64,000 bases of DNA, taken from an uncultured Acidobacteriota bacterium. Lineage in GTDB: Bacteria; Acidobacteriota; Blastocatellia; RBC074. Of this stretch, positions 29,697-44,667 are shown one piece after another. The notes beneath the pieces were generated by a model. The model was given only the letters and a program-made list of their open reading frames with translations. It did no database searches and had not been told where the DNA came from. Location: assembly GCA_902825875.1 (NCBI GenBank), contig CADECP010000011.1:1-64000 (forward strand). Direction: 5' to 3'. Position 1 is the stretch's first letter, and each line of letters opens with the position of its first letter. A program made the translations under genes and the position numbers.

Positions 29697-32069
29697 TCAT
29701 TGTGGGTTGCTGAGACTTGGCAGTTGAGCAGTCCCTTGATACAGAAATCGCTGAAAGCTGGTGAAAACTTTCCGAATCTGTAGAGCCTCGCCCAAATCGT
29801 TGACCGCGTCCGGAATGGAGTCTTTGTATTTCAGCCGCAGCAAAGGCGTCAGCTTTTCCGACGCGAGTTCTTCCACGCCGACGCTGACGTAATGCGTGAG
29901 TACGAATTCAAGAAAGACTTGCTGTCTGGTGGTGAAGTGCGAACGAATTTCGTGGCGAGCCTGGGCGGCGCGTTCTTCGCGGGTTAGCGGCCCCAGCGCG
30001 TAAGCTACATGCGCCAGCACATCGAAAAGATCACTCTTTTCGGCATCAATGACCTTTTGCATTTCGGCCATTTGCTCTTTGCCGAAGCCTTTTTCGGCCA
30101 AGCCCTCTAAGAGTTTGGCGCGGGTTTCCGGCTCGCTCCAAATCTCGCGCAGTTCTTGCTCGTTCTTAAAATATTCGGGCAGGCTGCCGTAAAGCATTTC
30201 CAAAAACTGCTGCGCCGACATTGGCGTGCCGTCGGGATGCCAGAAACTGGTCACCATCATGTGTTGGATATTGCGCTCTTTGCCGTCGGCGAGTTTGATC
30301 TTGATTCTGGGCGGACGCTGGCGCGGCTCATCATTGCCGCCGCTCGCGGGCTGTTGTTCGCCGCCGGGCTGAACTTCGCCGCCTTCGTCTTCACCCTCAA
30401 TCGTGTTGTCTTCGGGTTCGCCGTCCCATTCGGGATCGCTGAAATGCTGGTGCGCGCGCACGAAATCATAAATCGTGAAATAAGCCTTGCCGTCGAAAAG
30501 TCGCGTGCCGCGTCCGATGATCTGCTTGAATTCGATCATCGAATTGACCGGACGCATCAGCACGATGTTGCGAATGTTGCGCGCATCCACGCCGGTCGAA
30601 AGCTTTTGCGAAGTCGTCAAAATCGTCGGGATGGTCTTTTCGTTGTCCTGAAAATCGCGCAGATGTTGTTCGCCCAACGCGCCGTCGTTGGCCGTCACGC
30701 GGTGGCAATAGTTCGGGTCTTTGCTCGACTTGATCTGATTGATGTAATCGCGCACGGCCAGCGCATGTTCCTGCGTTGCACAAAAGACCAGCGTCTTTTC
30801 CTGCTGGTTGATTTGCTGCATGAAAATCTGGATGCGTTTCTTTTCGCGTGCGGGGATTTCGATGACGCGGTTGAAATCACTTTCGACAAAGCGCCGCCCG
30901 GTTTCGATTTCGCCTTCGATGATTTGATCGTCCGGCGTGTAAACGTATTCGTCCAGCGTCGTGGAAATCTGTTTGACCTTGAACGGCGTCAGGAAGCCGT
31001 CGTTGATGCCGTCTTTCAGCGAATAGACAAACACCGGTTCGCCGAAATAAGCATACGTGTCCACGTTGTCTTTGCGCTTTGGCGTCGCGGTTAAGCCAAG
31101 CTGCACCGCCGGGGCGAAGTATTCCAAGATGTCGCGCCAAGTGCTTTCGTCGTTCGCGCCGCCGCGGTGGCATTCGTCAATGACAATGAAATCGAAAAAG
31201 TCCGGCGGGTATTCGCCAAAGTACGGCGTATGTCTTCCATCAACGATGGGGCCGCTCATAAACGTCTGGAAGATGGTGAAAAACAGGCTGCCGTTTTTGG
31301 GTACGCGGCCTTTCTTTTTGATGTCGCCCGGTTCAATGCGCACCAGCGCGTCTTCGGGAAAAGCGGAAAAGGCGTTGTAGGCTTGATTGGCCAGAATGTT
31401 GCGGTCGGCCAGAAACAGAATGCGCGGGCGGCGCGAAGCTTCGCGGCCCCCCTTCCGGTCTGAAAGATTCCAGCGGCTGTGAAAGAGCTTCCAGGCCAGT
31501 TGAAAGGCGATGAAGGTTTTGCCCGTGCCGGTCGCCAGCGTCAGCAAGATGCGTTCACGGTTGTCGCTGATGGCTTCCAGCACGCGCTCGACGGCGATGT
31601 CCTGATAATAGCGGCCTTGAAAATATCCGCCGCGATCTTCAAACGGAACCGCCGCGAAACGGTCGCGCCAGTTGTTTTGCGTGGCAAAGGTCATCTGCCA
31701 CAACTCTTCCGGCGTAGGGTAATGCGGCTGCTCGCCTTCCGTGCCTTCGTGCATGTCTACGGCGTAAATGCCTTGCCCGTTGGTGGCGTAAGTGAAGCGC
31801 ACTTGCAGCTTGCCCGCGTAATCTTTGGCCTGAGCGACGCCTTCGGTCAGTGGGCAATCCCAGGCTTTGGCTTCGACGATGGCGAGTTTGGTGTTGCGGT
31901 ATTCCAGCACGTAATCGGCGCTCAGCGATTTACCGCGCCGCCCGTGGCCTTCGATGCGACCGAGTGTGATTGGATATTCGCGGCGAATGCGGCTGCCTGC
32001 GACGACGCCCCAACCGGCGGTTTTAAGCGCCGGGTCAATGTGTTCGGCTCTGGTTTCGGCTTCGTTCAT
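29697..32069 (-). CDS. hsdR: Type I restriction endonuclease subunit R (EcoEI-like)
   Basis: The 790-residue motor and nuclease subunit has an N-terminal PD-(D/E)XK nuclease (Asp52 in ADYVLEYRNT, Glu66 and Lys68 in VEAKAW), then a superfamily 2 helicase: Walker A ATGTGKT (179-185), DECH box (298-301), LGLTATPKRKD, and later TSQKLSTGVDARN and IGRGTRLFDG. The C-terminus resembles the EcoEI R-C domain. It cuts unmodified foreign DNA after translocation, with the HsdM/HsdS modification complex. It lies 1.8 kb from hsdS because repeats and an HUH transposase gene intervene, and no good ribosome site is visible, so expression may differ from hsdMS. Confidence 0.95.
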   Translation of the reverse strand: MNEAETRAEHIDPALKTAGWGVVAGSRIRREYPITLGRIEGHGRRGKSLSADYVLEYRNTKLAIVEAKAWDCPLTEGVAQAKDYAGKLQVRFTYATNGQGIYAVDMHEGTEGEQPHYPTPEELWQMTFATQNNWRDRFAAVPFEDRGGYFQGRYYQDIAVERVLEAISDNRERILLTLATGTGKTFIAFQLAWKLFHSRWNLSDRKGGREASRRPRILFLADRNILANQAYNAFSAFPEDALVRIEPGDIKKKGRVPKNGSLFFTIFQTFMSGPIVDGRHTPYFGEYPPDFFDFIVIDECHRGGANDESTWRDILEYFAPAVQLGLTATPKRKDNVDTYAYFGEPVFVYSLKDGINDGFLTPFKVKQISTTLDEYVYTPDDQIIEGEIETGRRFVESDFNRVIEIPAREKKRIQIFMQQINQQEKTLVFCATQEHALAVRDYINQIKSSKDPNYCHRVTANDGALGEQHLRDFQDNEKTIPTILTTSQKLSTGVDARNIRNIVLMRPVNSMIEFKQIIGRGTRLFDGKAYFTIYDFVRAHQHFSDPEWDGEPEDNTIEGEDEGGEVQPGGEQQPASGGNDEPRQRPPRIKIKLADGKERNIQHMMVTSFWHPDGTPMSAQQFLEMLYGSLPEYFKNEQELREIWSEPETRAKLLEGLAEKGFGKEQMAEMQKVIDAEKSDLFDVLAHVAYALGPLTREERAAQARHEIRSHFTTRQQVFLEFVLTHYVSVGVEELASEKLTPLLRLKYKDSIPDAVNDLGEALQIRKVFTSFQRFLYQGTAQLPSLSNPQ

Positions 32070-32094
32070 AAACGATAAATAGAGATTCCCAAAT

Positions 32095-32302
32095 GCCCCA
32101 ACGGGGCGTCAGCCAATAGCCAGGGGCAAGGCGCAGCCGCTGCCCCTGGAAACAAGAAACGTTATCCCGCCAAGCCCTGAAGGGGCGCAAGCCAATGGAT
32201 GTGGCTCACGCACCTTCAGGGCTTGGTATATTTCTCGCCGTGGTTCCCAGGGATTCACGTTGCTTCGCTCCGGGCTGTAGGCTTGTTGCTCTGTTAGGGG
32301 GC
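32095..32302. repeat. Multi-hairpin palindromic unit, diverged copy nearest hsdR
   Basis: It starts GCCCCAACGGGGC (32095-32107) and contains CAGGGGC...GCCCCTGG and CAAGCCCTGAAGGGGC...CTTCAGGGCTTGG hairpins in the same order as the units at 33.0-33.9 kb, but the right end is eroded. It lies between hsdR and the transposase gene. Confidence 0.75.
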
Positions 32303-32333
32303 ACACAAATCGTCACAAAACAATGCGCGCTCA

Positions 32334-32786
32334 TCAATCCCAAACATACCGCTCGTCAATTTCAACACCGTATTTCTTGCACAACGACCGGTATTCATCC
32401 TGAAATTGCTTTTGGCCGTGATGTTGTTTCTGGTTGGCAATGTAGCTTTTCACTTTCTCAAGCCCGGATTGGCTTACAGAAAATGCGCCATAACCTGCTT
32501 GCCATTGAAAGGTTTGCCACGCCTCGCCTTTGGTCTTGATCCATTTTGAAGAACTGCTTTTCACGTCTTCGACAACACTGGCGACGGTTTTGGTGCGGGA
32601 CAAGACAAACAAAGCATGAATGTGATCCTCCGTTCCGCCAATCAACAACGAAGGACATTCACAACGTCGGAAGATGCCGCCCATGTAATCGTGCAAATCT
32701 GGTTCAATGTCTGAGGTGATAAAGGGTTGGCGATGCTTCGTGCTAAACACCAGATGAATCAAAATCGAAGACAAGGATTGTGGCAT
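32334..32786 (-). mobile_element. IS200-like HUH (Y1) transposase, possibly a REP-associated transposase
   Basis: The 150-residue protein opens MPQSLSSILIHLVFSTKHRQ. The HUH motif is His55-Ile-His57 in GGTEDHIHALF, and the candidate catalytic tyrosine is Tyr115 in KVKSYIANQ. The length is normal for TnpA of IS200/IS605, so it looks intact. Such single-strand transposases act on DNA hairpins, and relatives called RAYTs mobilise REP palindromes; here palindromic units lie on both sides. No accessory tnpB is present. The start at 32786 is chosen because family similarity begins there, though the frame is open to 32843. Confidence 0.88.
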
Positions 32787-32875
32787 CGTTGCTCCTTTGT
32801 CGAAGGATTGTTGTTTGATGAGGGGCGGGGCGCAGCATAGCATAAATGTTTTCCCAAACCGTTCCAGAAATCCGT

Positions 32876-32919
32876 CGGCACAACGGTATGAGGAATATCA
32901 GCCGGCACAACGGTATGAG
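32876..32919. repeat. Two-copy direct repeat, 27-base period
   Basis: CGGCACAACGGTATGAG occurs at 32876-32892 and again at 32903-32919. It lies just beside the transposase start, before the palindromic units. Confidence 0.7.
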
Positions 32920-32948
32920 AAATCCAAATTTTCGCGCCCTTTCCCCAA

Positions 32949-33232
32949 GCCCAACGGGGTATCAGCCAACAGCCAGGGGCGAAGGCGAAGCCGCCGCCGG
33001 AAAGATAGCCATCAAAATTCCCCAAGCCCCAAAGGGGCAAGAGCCAATAGCCAGGGGCAAAGGCGAAGCCACCGCCCCTGGAAATGTGAACCGAAATTCT
33101 CCCAAGCCCTGAAAGGGCGCAAGCCAATGGTTGTTCTGACGCCCTTTCAGGGCTTGGGGGTTTCTTTCGCCGATGACCCAGGGCTTCGCATCCGCTCCGC
33201 CCTGGGCTGTAGGCTGGTCGCCCCGTTGGGGC
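32949..33232. repeat. Palindromic unit I, with a partial extra left arm
   Basis: The full unit runs from GCCCCAAAGGGGC (33026) to GCCCCGTTGGGGC (33220-33232), 207 bases. A second partial left half begins at 32949. Internal hairpins are the same as in units II and III, with scattered differences. Confidence 0.85.
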
Positions 33233-33320
33233 TTCACAATTGTCCCGTGAACGCCTGATGCAACAGCGGTTTTTTCAATTCGTCCAGCGCCGCGAGTTTT
33301 TGTTAGTAGATGGATTCGAG
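33233..33320 (-). repeat. Duplicated 3' tail of hsdS, copy A (diverged)
   Basis: Matches the last ~28 codons of hsdS including the stop, with several substitutions (for example CAACAGCGG for CAGCAGCGA). It has no start codon and no recognition domain, so it is not a gene. It lies between palindromic units I and II. Confidence 0.88.
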
Positions 33321-33354
33321 ACGGATGCACCGCCATCCACGCCACGCCCTCTTT

Positions 33355-33560
33355 GCCCCAACGGGGCAAGAGCCAATAGCCAGGGGCAAGGCGCAGCCGT
33401 CGCCCCTGGAAAGGTAACCCGAAATTCCCCCAAGCCCTGAAAGGGCGCAAGCCGATGGTTGTGCTGACGCCCCTTCAGGGCTTGGGGGTTTCTTTCGCCG
33501 ATGACCCAGGGCTTCGCGTTCGCTCCGCCCTGGGCTGTAGGCTGGTCGCCCCGTTGGGGC
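33355..33560. repeat. Palindromic unit II (206 bp)
   Basis: Outer arms GCCCCAACGGGGC and GCCCCGTTGGGGC enclose three inner hairpins: CCAGGGGC/GCCCCTGG, CAAGCCCTGAAAGGGC paired with GCCCCTTCAGGGCTTG, and CCCAGGGC/GCCCTGGG. It is identical to unit III. Confidence 0.92.
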
Positions 33561-33650
33561 TTCACAATTGCCCCGTGAAGGCCTGATGCAGCAGCGATTT
33601 TTTCAATTCGTCCAGCGCCGCGAGTTTTTGTTGGTAGATGGATTCGAGGC
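33561..33650 (-). repeat. Duplicated 3' tail of hsdS, copy B (identical)
   Basis: Identical to hsdS positions 33901-33990. Together with unit II it makes a 296-base segment that repeats exactly 340 bases further on. Confidence 0.93.
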
Positions 33651-33694
33651 ATTGACCGCGCAACCAATCTCGTTACATTCGCGCCCTTTCCCAA

Positions 33695-33900
33695 GCCCCA
33701 ACGGGGCAAGAGCCAATAGCCAGGGGCAAGGCGCAGCCGTCGCCCCTGGAAAGGTAACCCGAAATTCCCCCAAGCCCTGAAAGGGCGCAAGCCGATGGTT
33801 GTGCTGACGCCCCTTCAGGGCTTGGGGGTTTCTTTCGCCGATGACCCAGGGCTTCGCGTTCGCTCCGCCCTGGGCTGTAGGCTGGTCGCCCCGTTGGGGC
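33695..33900. repeat. Palindromic unit III (206 bp), touching the hsdS stop codon
   Basis: Same sequence as unit II. Its right end at 33900 lies one base before the hsdS stop codon (33902-33904), showing that the unit sits exactly at the gene's 3' end. Confidence 0.92.
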
Positions 33901-33901
33901 T

Positions 33902-35059
33902 TCACAATTGCCCCGTGAAGGCCTGATGCAGCAGCGATTTTTTCAATTCGTCCAGCGCCGCGAGTTTTTGTTGGTAGATGGATTCGAGGCGTTGGGTTTC
34001 GGCACGGAGCGTATCAAGCCGCGAGGCAATCAAACGTTGTTCTTCCAAGTTGTCTGGATACTCAATCGTGAATTCTTGAATCTGCGCCTTTGTGATTGCC
34101 TGCCTTGTTGAACCGCCTTCCTCGCCTGTTTGAAGAAGCCGGGCTTTGTAAGGTTTTGAAATGAGCAAATAGTGCAAGAACTCGGCGTCTAATTTATCTG
34201 CGTTAGGCCGGATGATTGAAACGTGTTGGTTGACACGAGCCGGAAGCACATCGTCTGGAACTACGCAGCACCGTGCAACCGAAGCGCCAGTGATGTTGAG
34301 CAGGACATCGCGTTTCTGCACAACGACATTGGAGAGTCGGTCAGCCTGATCGTTATCAATGAAGGCCAGTTTGCGATAACGGAACCCCAAATCATGCACA
34401 TTCAAACTACGAATTAGCGAAATTCCTTCTGTTTTATACGCCTCTTCACCCCCAAGTGGCGTTGCGCCACTGCCAATCTTTGTTGTCAGCATTTTCAATT
34501 TCTTCTCCACCCATCCCCCACCGCGCTGCGTGAAGACGGATTGCAGGTGGCTTTCAAACAGCGCACGGGCGTTCTGGAGGTTCTGTTCGGCGTTGGCTTT
34601 GGCGGTGGCGATGCCGTCAAACGCTTCGTCGAGGATGCCGACGATCCGCTGCTGTTCTTCCACCAAAGTTGGGTAAGAAATCTTGAGCGGCGCAAGGTTT
34701 GTTCGGGTGATTTGAGGCTGAGCAGCGCCAGTTATGGCTTTGGAAATATCAATTCCGCCGCGAAAAAGATATTCCAAAAACCGCATCTCGATAGATGCGT
34801 TTTTAGGGCGAACCACCATTGCATTGCCTGTTATCCAAGACTTCGGTTCTGAGATATTCACCGACCCGCAGGTTGCACCACGGCACGTTATAAGAAGTTG
34901 CGGGTCTTCGTGATTGTATTGGTTGTATCGCCCGATGATCCCATTCGCACCGAAAACTGGATACGCGCCATCTGCAACCATCTCTTTACCTGAGATAGTT
35001 TTGGGCTGATACATTTCACAGGTATCACCCAACGTGCTTACTTCCCAACCCGCTTTCAT
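33902..35059 (-). CDS. hsdS: Type I restriction-modification specificity subunit S
   Basis: The 385-residue protein sets which DNA sequence the complex recognises. It shows two variable target-recognition domains (about 1-135 and 185-340) separated by conserved helices: the central one (VEEQQRIVGILDEAFDGIA) and the C-terminal one (EEQRLIASRLDTLRAETQ, ending KKSLLHQAFTGQL), which form the spacer coiled coil. Its ATG overlaps the hsdM stop (ATGA), so translation is coupled. The last ~28 codons are repeated twice downstream next to palindromic units. The recognition sequence cannot be inferred. Confidence 0.95.
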   Translation of the reverse strand: MKAGWEVSTLGDTCEMYQPKTISGKEMVADGAYPVFGANGIIGRYNQYNHEDPQLLITCRGATCGSVNISEPKSWITGNAMVVRPKNASIEMRFLEYLFRGGIDISKAITGAAQPQITRTNLAPLKISYPTLVEEQQRIVGILDEAFDGIATAKANAEQNLQNARALFESHLQSVFTQRGGGWVEKKLKMLTTKIGSGATPLGGEEAYKTEGISLIRSLNVHDLGFRYRKLAFIDNDQADRLSNVVVQKRDVLLNITGASVARCCVVPDDVLPARVNQHVSIIRPNADKLDAEFLHYLLISKPYKARLLQTGEEGGSTRQAITKAQIQEFTIEYPDNLEEQRLIASRLDTLRAETQRLESIYQQKLAALDELKKSLLHQAFTGQL

Positions 35060-36510
35060 AACAACCCCCGAATCACTTCCAGCACATCCGCGCTCTCCGC
35101 ATCCAGCGCCGCAATCTCATCCATAATCTCTTGCGGGCTGCGGTGCGTGATGGCTTCGCCGCCGTTGGGGTTCTTGACCGAAAGATCAAAGGTTGTCGGA
35201 TCAATGCTGGCGGCGTCCACGCTCCACGATTTGGGCGAGTCGGCGAAGCTGCGTTGCAGCGCGACGAATTCCTGCAAATCGTCATCGTTCAGCGGATTCG
35301 TTTTGCCCAGATTGCGGCCCGGATCGAGTTGATAAAACCAGACCTTGCGCGTCGGCGCGCCTTTCTCAAAAAACAGCACGACGGTTTTGACGCCTGCGCC
35401 CTGAAACGTGCCGCCGGGGCAATCCAGCACCGTGTGCAGGTTGCAGCTTTCCAGCAGCAGCTTGCGCAAACTGACCGAAGCGTTGTCCGTATTCGACAGA
35501 AAGGTGTTTTTGATGACGATGCCGCCGCGTCCGCCCGCGCGCAAAATCTTGATGAAATGTTGCAGGAACAGAAACGCCGTTTCGCCCGTGCGGATGGGGA
35601 AATTCTGCTGCACTTCCTTGCGCTCTTTGCCGCCGAAGGGAGGATTGGCCAGCACCACGTCGTAGCGGTCTTTTTCCTGAATGTCGGCGATGTTTTCGGT
35701 CAGCGTGTTGGTGTGGATGATGTTGGGCGCTTCGATGCCGTGCAGGATCATGTTCATGATCGCAATGACATAAGCCAGCGACTTTTTCTCTTTGCCGAAA
35801 AAGGTGTTGGTTTGCAGCGTCGCTAAATCGCTGGTCGTCAGGTTTGGCTTGGCTTTCAGGTAATCAAAGGCTTCGCACAAAAAGCCCGCCGAACCGCACG
35901 CGCCGTCATAAATGCGTTCGCCGATGCGCGGAGCCGTCACCTGAATCATCGCGCGAATCAGCGGACGCGGCGTGTAATATTCGCCGCCGTTGCGTCCGGC
36001 GTTGCCCATGTTTTTGATCTTGGCTTCATAAAGGTGCGACAGTTCGTGCTTTTCGGTTTGGGAACGAAAACGCAGTTCGTCAATGTGATCAATGATCTCG
36101 CGCAGGTTGTACCCGCTCTGAATCTTGTTTTTGATCTCGCCGAAAATCTCGCCGATCTTGTATTCCAGCGTGTTCGGCCCCGTCGCCTTTTGCTTGAAAT
36201 CGTGCAGGTAGGGAAACAGCTTTTGATTAACGAAATCGCGCAAATCATCGCCCGACAAAGCCGCATTGTGATCCAGCCTGCCGATCAAATCTTTCGGCGC
36301 GGCCCAGCTTTCCCAGCGATACGGTTCGTCCAGAATGAAGTTGTACGGCTTGCCTTCCAATTCGGCTTCGGTGGCTTTGTCTTGTTCCAGCGCGTCCAGG
36401 TATTTCAGAAACAACAGCCACGAAGTCTGTTCGGTGTAATCAAGTTCGGTGGTACAACCCGCTTCTTTGCGCAGGGTGTCGTCAATGTTTCTAAAAGCTT
36501 GCTCGAACAT
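35056..36510 (-). CDS. hsdM: Type I restriction-modification methyltransferase subunit M
   Basis: The 484-residue N6-adenine methyltransferase has an N-terminal helical HsdM_N domain (about 1-150), the S-adenosylmethionine motif YDGACGSAGFL (Asp202 to Phe210) and the catalytic NPPF at 289-292 in VVLANPPFGGKE. GEYYTPRPLIRAMIQ precedes motif I as usual. It methylates host DNA at the site chosen by HsdS and is part of the restriction complex with HsdR. It begins 25 bases after the end of the DUF1552 gene with no visible ribosome site, so it may depend partly on upstream transcription. Confidence 0.95.
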   Translation of the reverse strand: MFEQAFRNIDDTLRKEAGCTTELDYTEQTSWLLFLKYLDALEQDKATEAELEGKPYNFILDEPYRWESWAAPKDLIGRLDHNAALSGDDLRDFVNQKLFPYLHDFKQKATGPNTLEYKIGEIFGEIKNKIQSGYNLREIIDHIDELRFRSQTEKHELSHLYEAKIKNMGNAGRNGGEYYTPRPLIRAMIQVTAPRIGERIYDGACGSAGFLCEAFDYLKAKPNLTTSDLATLQTNTFFGKEKKSLAYVIAIMNMILHGIEAPNIIHTNTLTENIADIQEKDRYDVVLANPPFGGKERKEVQQNFPIRTGETAFLFLQHFIKILRAGGRGGIVIKNTFLSNTDNASVSLRKLLLESCNLHTVLDCPGGTFQGAGVKTVVLFFEKGAPTRKVWFYQLDPGRNLGKTNPLNDDDLQEFVALQRSFADSPKSWSVDAASIDPTTFDLSVKNPNGGEAITHRSPQEIMDEIAALDAESADVLEVIRGLL

Positions 36511-36535
36511 AAATTGATCAATTGACTCTTGCTCG

Positions 36536-37876
<1,341 letters not shown>

Positions 37877-37900
37877 ATTTTCTCCAATCAGACAATTTTT

Positions 37901-37978
37901 TCATCCACGAAGTCACACGAAGAAAGACATGAAGGGTTTTGTTCGTCTTCGTGTTCCTTCGTGTGTCTTCGTGGATGA
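37901..37978. repeat. Inverted repeat, TCATCCACGAAG type
   Basis: A 22-base arm beginning TCATCCACGAAG (37901) matches the reverse complement of 37957-37978 with one mismatch. The interior also repeats CTTCGTGT-like words. It lies between the DUF1592 stop and the DUF1552 start. Confidence 0.75.
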
Positions 37979-37988
37979 GATATTCCTT

Positions 37989-41026
<3,038 letters not shown>

Positions 41027-41399
41027 ACCAGATTGGTCATGCTCCAAAGAATGGTTTGTTGCCGCCCGCAGAAGTGTCATTACGCTCACCCAGGCAACAC
41101 CAGATGCGACTCTGGCGCTGCTTCCAGGTTTACAGATAGCAATCGGCGGACAACCGCCACTTAGGTTAATTGAGTATTGTGATACTGCGAGAAGGCGATG
41201 CGTACTTTAATGGAGAGGCTTATGATTGGGAAGGCGGCGGCGGTCTTTCTTGTGAGCGCCGCCGCGGTTAGGCGAGTGTCAATTTCAATCTGCTTTTGAT
41301 ACGGCTCAACCAGCCCCGCGCAAGCAACGCACGCGCAGCTTGTCGGTTTTGGCGTTTTGACTCGAAATGCCGAAGGTGAAATCCACTGTCCACAGCCGT
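41027..41399. other. Intergenic region upstream of the DUF1592 gene
   Basis: About 370 bases between the DUF1592 start and the DUF885 stop. It has no convincing gene and presumably holds the DUF1592-DUF1552 promoter. Confidence 0.4.
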
Positions 41400-43070
<1,671 letters not shown>

Positions 43071-43199
43071 ATTCGTTCGCGTCCTGTTCATCGGTTTGTA
43101 GAGTTTGTTTCGGGTTTGGTTACGGCGGTTTGTTTATCGGCCACGTAGCGCATTGCGTCAAGAGCGCAAGCGGTCGGGAAGAAAGCTGCTGCGCCAGAA

Positions 43200-43369
43200 C
43201 TAAATCGAAGCAAGAAACTTTGAGACAGGATGGACATGATTTTTTTCAGAATGAACAGGATTCAAACCAAGTTGGAGCTTGATTGCTATTGATGATTCTG
43301 TAAATCCTGCCGGAAATCTTGTTCATCCTGTCAAAAGAGAATGTCCCAATGTTGCTTGCTCTGATTTAG
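43200..43369. repeat. 170 bp MITE, CTAAATC...GATTTAG ends (copy 1)
   Basis: The left end CTAAATCGAAGCAAGAAAC is matched by the right end as an imperfect reverse complement over about 28 bases. The centre carries GACAGGATGGACATG- and GATGAACAGGATTC-like words. A second copy of the same length and orientation is at 46738-46907. No coding sequence. Confidence 0.9.
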
Positions 43370-43468
43370 CTTTGAGGCATTGCCTGAATTGCCGGGTTTG
43401 TCATTCCGTGTCTTCGTCTTGATAATCAGCGCGCTGTCTCACCACCCATAAACAAAGGAAAATTTTGA

Positions 43469-44410
43469 ATGGCTGCTACAAGTTTGCTCGCGCTGATTGA
43501 CGATATTGCCACGCTGTTGGATGACGTGTCCGCGATGACGAAAGTCGCCGCGAAAAAGACCGCCGGTGTGTTGGGCGATGATCTGGCACTCAATGCCGAA
43601 CAGGTTGCGGGCGTCCACGCCGACCGCGAATTGCCCGTCGTCTGGGCCGTCGCCAAAGGTTCATTCATCAACAAAGCCATTTTGGTGCCGGGCGCGCTGG
43701 TGATTTCGGCGTTGGCGCCTTGGCTGATTACGCCGCTGTTGATGCTGGGCGGAGCGTTTCTGTGTTACGAAGGCGTCGAGAAACTTTTGCACGCCTGGTT
43801 GCACAGCAAAGAAGAAGACAAAAAACATCACGACGAATTGCTCGCCGCCGTCGCAGGCCCCGCCGTCAATCTCATCACTTTCGAGCAGGACAAAATCAAA
43901 GGCGCGATTCGCACTGATTTCATTCTCTCGGCTGAAATCATCGTCATCAGTTTGAACACTGTCGCCAGCGCAACATTTGGCAAACAGGTCGCCGCGCTCG
44001 TCGCCATTTCCCTGCTTTTCACCGTCGGCGTTTATGGTTTGGTCGCGGGCATCGTCAAACTCGACGACGCCGGGCTGGCTTTGCAACGGCGAGGCGGCGC
44101 AGCCAAAACGCTGGGCAAACTGTTGTTGATCGCGGCTCCGTGGTTGATGAAATCGCTTTCGGTGCTCGGTACGGCGGCCATGTTTCTGGTCGGCGGAGGC
44201 ATTCTGGCGCACGGCTGGCACACACTGGATGAATTCATCCAGCGTCTGGCCGAAAGCGTTGGCGGCATCGGCGGCATCGGATTTTTGCTGAAAGCGTTTA
44301 CGCCAATGGTGCTCAACGGTATCGTCGGCATCCTTGCGGGCTTGATCGCGCTGGCTTTGGTGAAAGTCGTCAGCAAGCTGTTCAAAAAATCGCCTGCACC
44401 AGCACATTAG
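43469..44410 (+). CDS. DUF808 (YedI-like) inner-membrane protein
   Basis: The 313-residue protein matches DUF808: start MAATSLLALIDDIATLLDDV and the conserved AKKTAGVLGDDLALNAEQVAG, followed by several membrane helices (LVISALAPWLITPLLMLGGAF, the later LVAISLLFTVGVYGLVAGIV, and a final IVGILAGLIALALVKVV). E. coli YedI is of similar size; its role is unknown. AAAGGAAAATTTTGA precedes the ATG. It lies between the first MITE copy and a hairpin, alone in its unit. Confidence 0.9.
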   Translation: MAATSLLALIDDIATLLDDVSAMTKVAAKKTAGVLGDDLALNAEQVAGVHADRELPVVWAVAKGSFINKAILVPGALVISALAPWLITPLLMLGGAFLCYEGVEKLLHAWLHSKEEDKKHHDELLAAVAGPAVNLITFEQDKIKGAIRTDFILSAEIIVISLNTVASATFGKQVAALVAISLLFTVGVYGLVAGIVKLDDAGLALQRRGGAAKTLGKLLLIAAPWLMKSLSVLGTAAMFLVGGGILAHGWHTLDEFIQRLAESVGGIGGIGFLLKAFTPMVLNGIVGILAGLIALALVKVVSKLFKKSPAPAH

Positions 44411-44461
44411 ATCGCTTTTCATTGGCGTGTCTGGATTATCAGGCGCTATTGAACTGTAAAC

Positions 44462-44488
44462 GTGGGACAATTTTCCAAATTGTCCCAC
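44462..44488. repeat. Short perfect palindrome
   Basis: GTGGGACAATTT pairs perfectly with AAATTGTCCCAC around TCC. There is no T run, so it looks more like a REP-type repeat than a terminator. Confidence 0.6.
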
Positions 44489-44667
44489 ACACCAAAGTAA
44501 AAACTGATCTAAGTGTCTGTGTGTGCCTGGGTTGAATGATGCGCTTGGTTTCAACTATAGAAATCGGGAAAAAGAATTTCTGAAATGATGGGTTGAAGAC
44601 TTCACATCAGGGCGAAAATCTCCTATGCAGGTTTTGCCAAAAACTTTGCACCAGGAGGATCACCCCG

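Noticed and set aside
33233-33650. hsdS tail copies as silent cassettes for phase-variable specificity.
   Set aside because: Copies hold only the C-terminal spacer helix and stop, without recognition domains, and are in direct orientation; no invertase gene is nearby.
32949-33900. Repeated units with short variable spacers suggested a CRISPR array or a diversity-generating retroelement.
   Set aside because: Units are over 200 bp, strongly palindromic and include hsdS tail copies; no cas gene, no reverse transcriptase, and no adenine-directed differences between copies.
32962-33905. Several overlapping open frames of 100-170 residues in the repeat array on both strands.
   Set aside because: They repeat with the units, are rich in Gly, Pro and Arg, and are antisense or out of phase with the hsdS tail copies.
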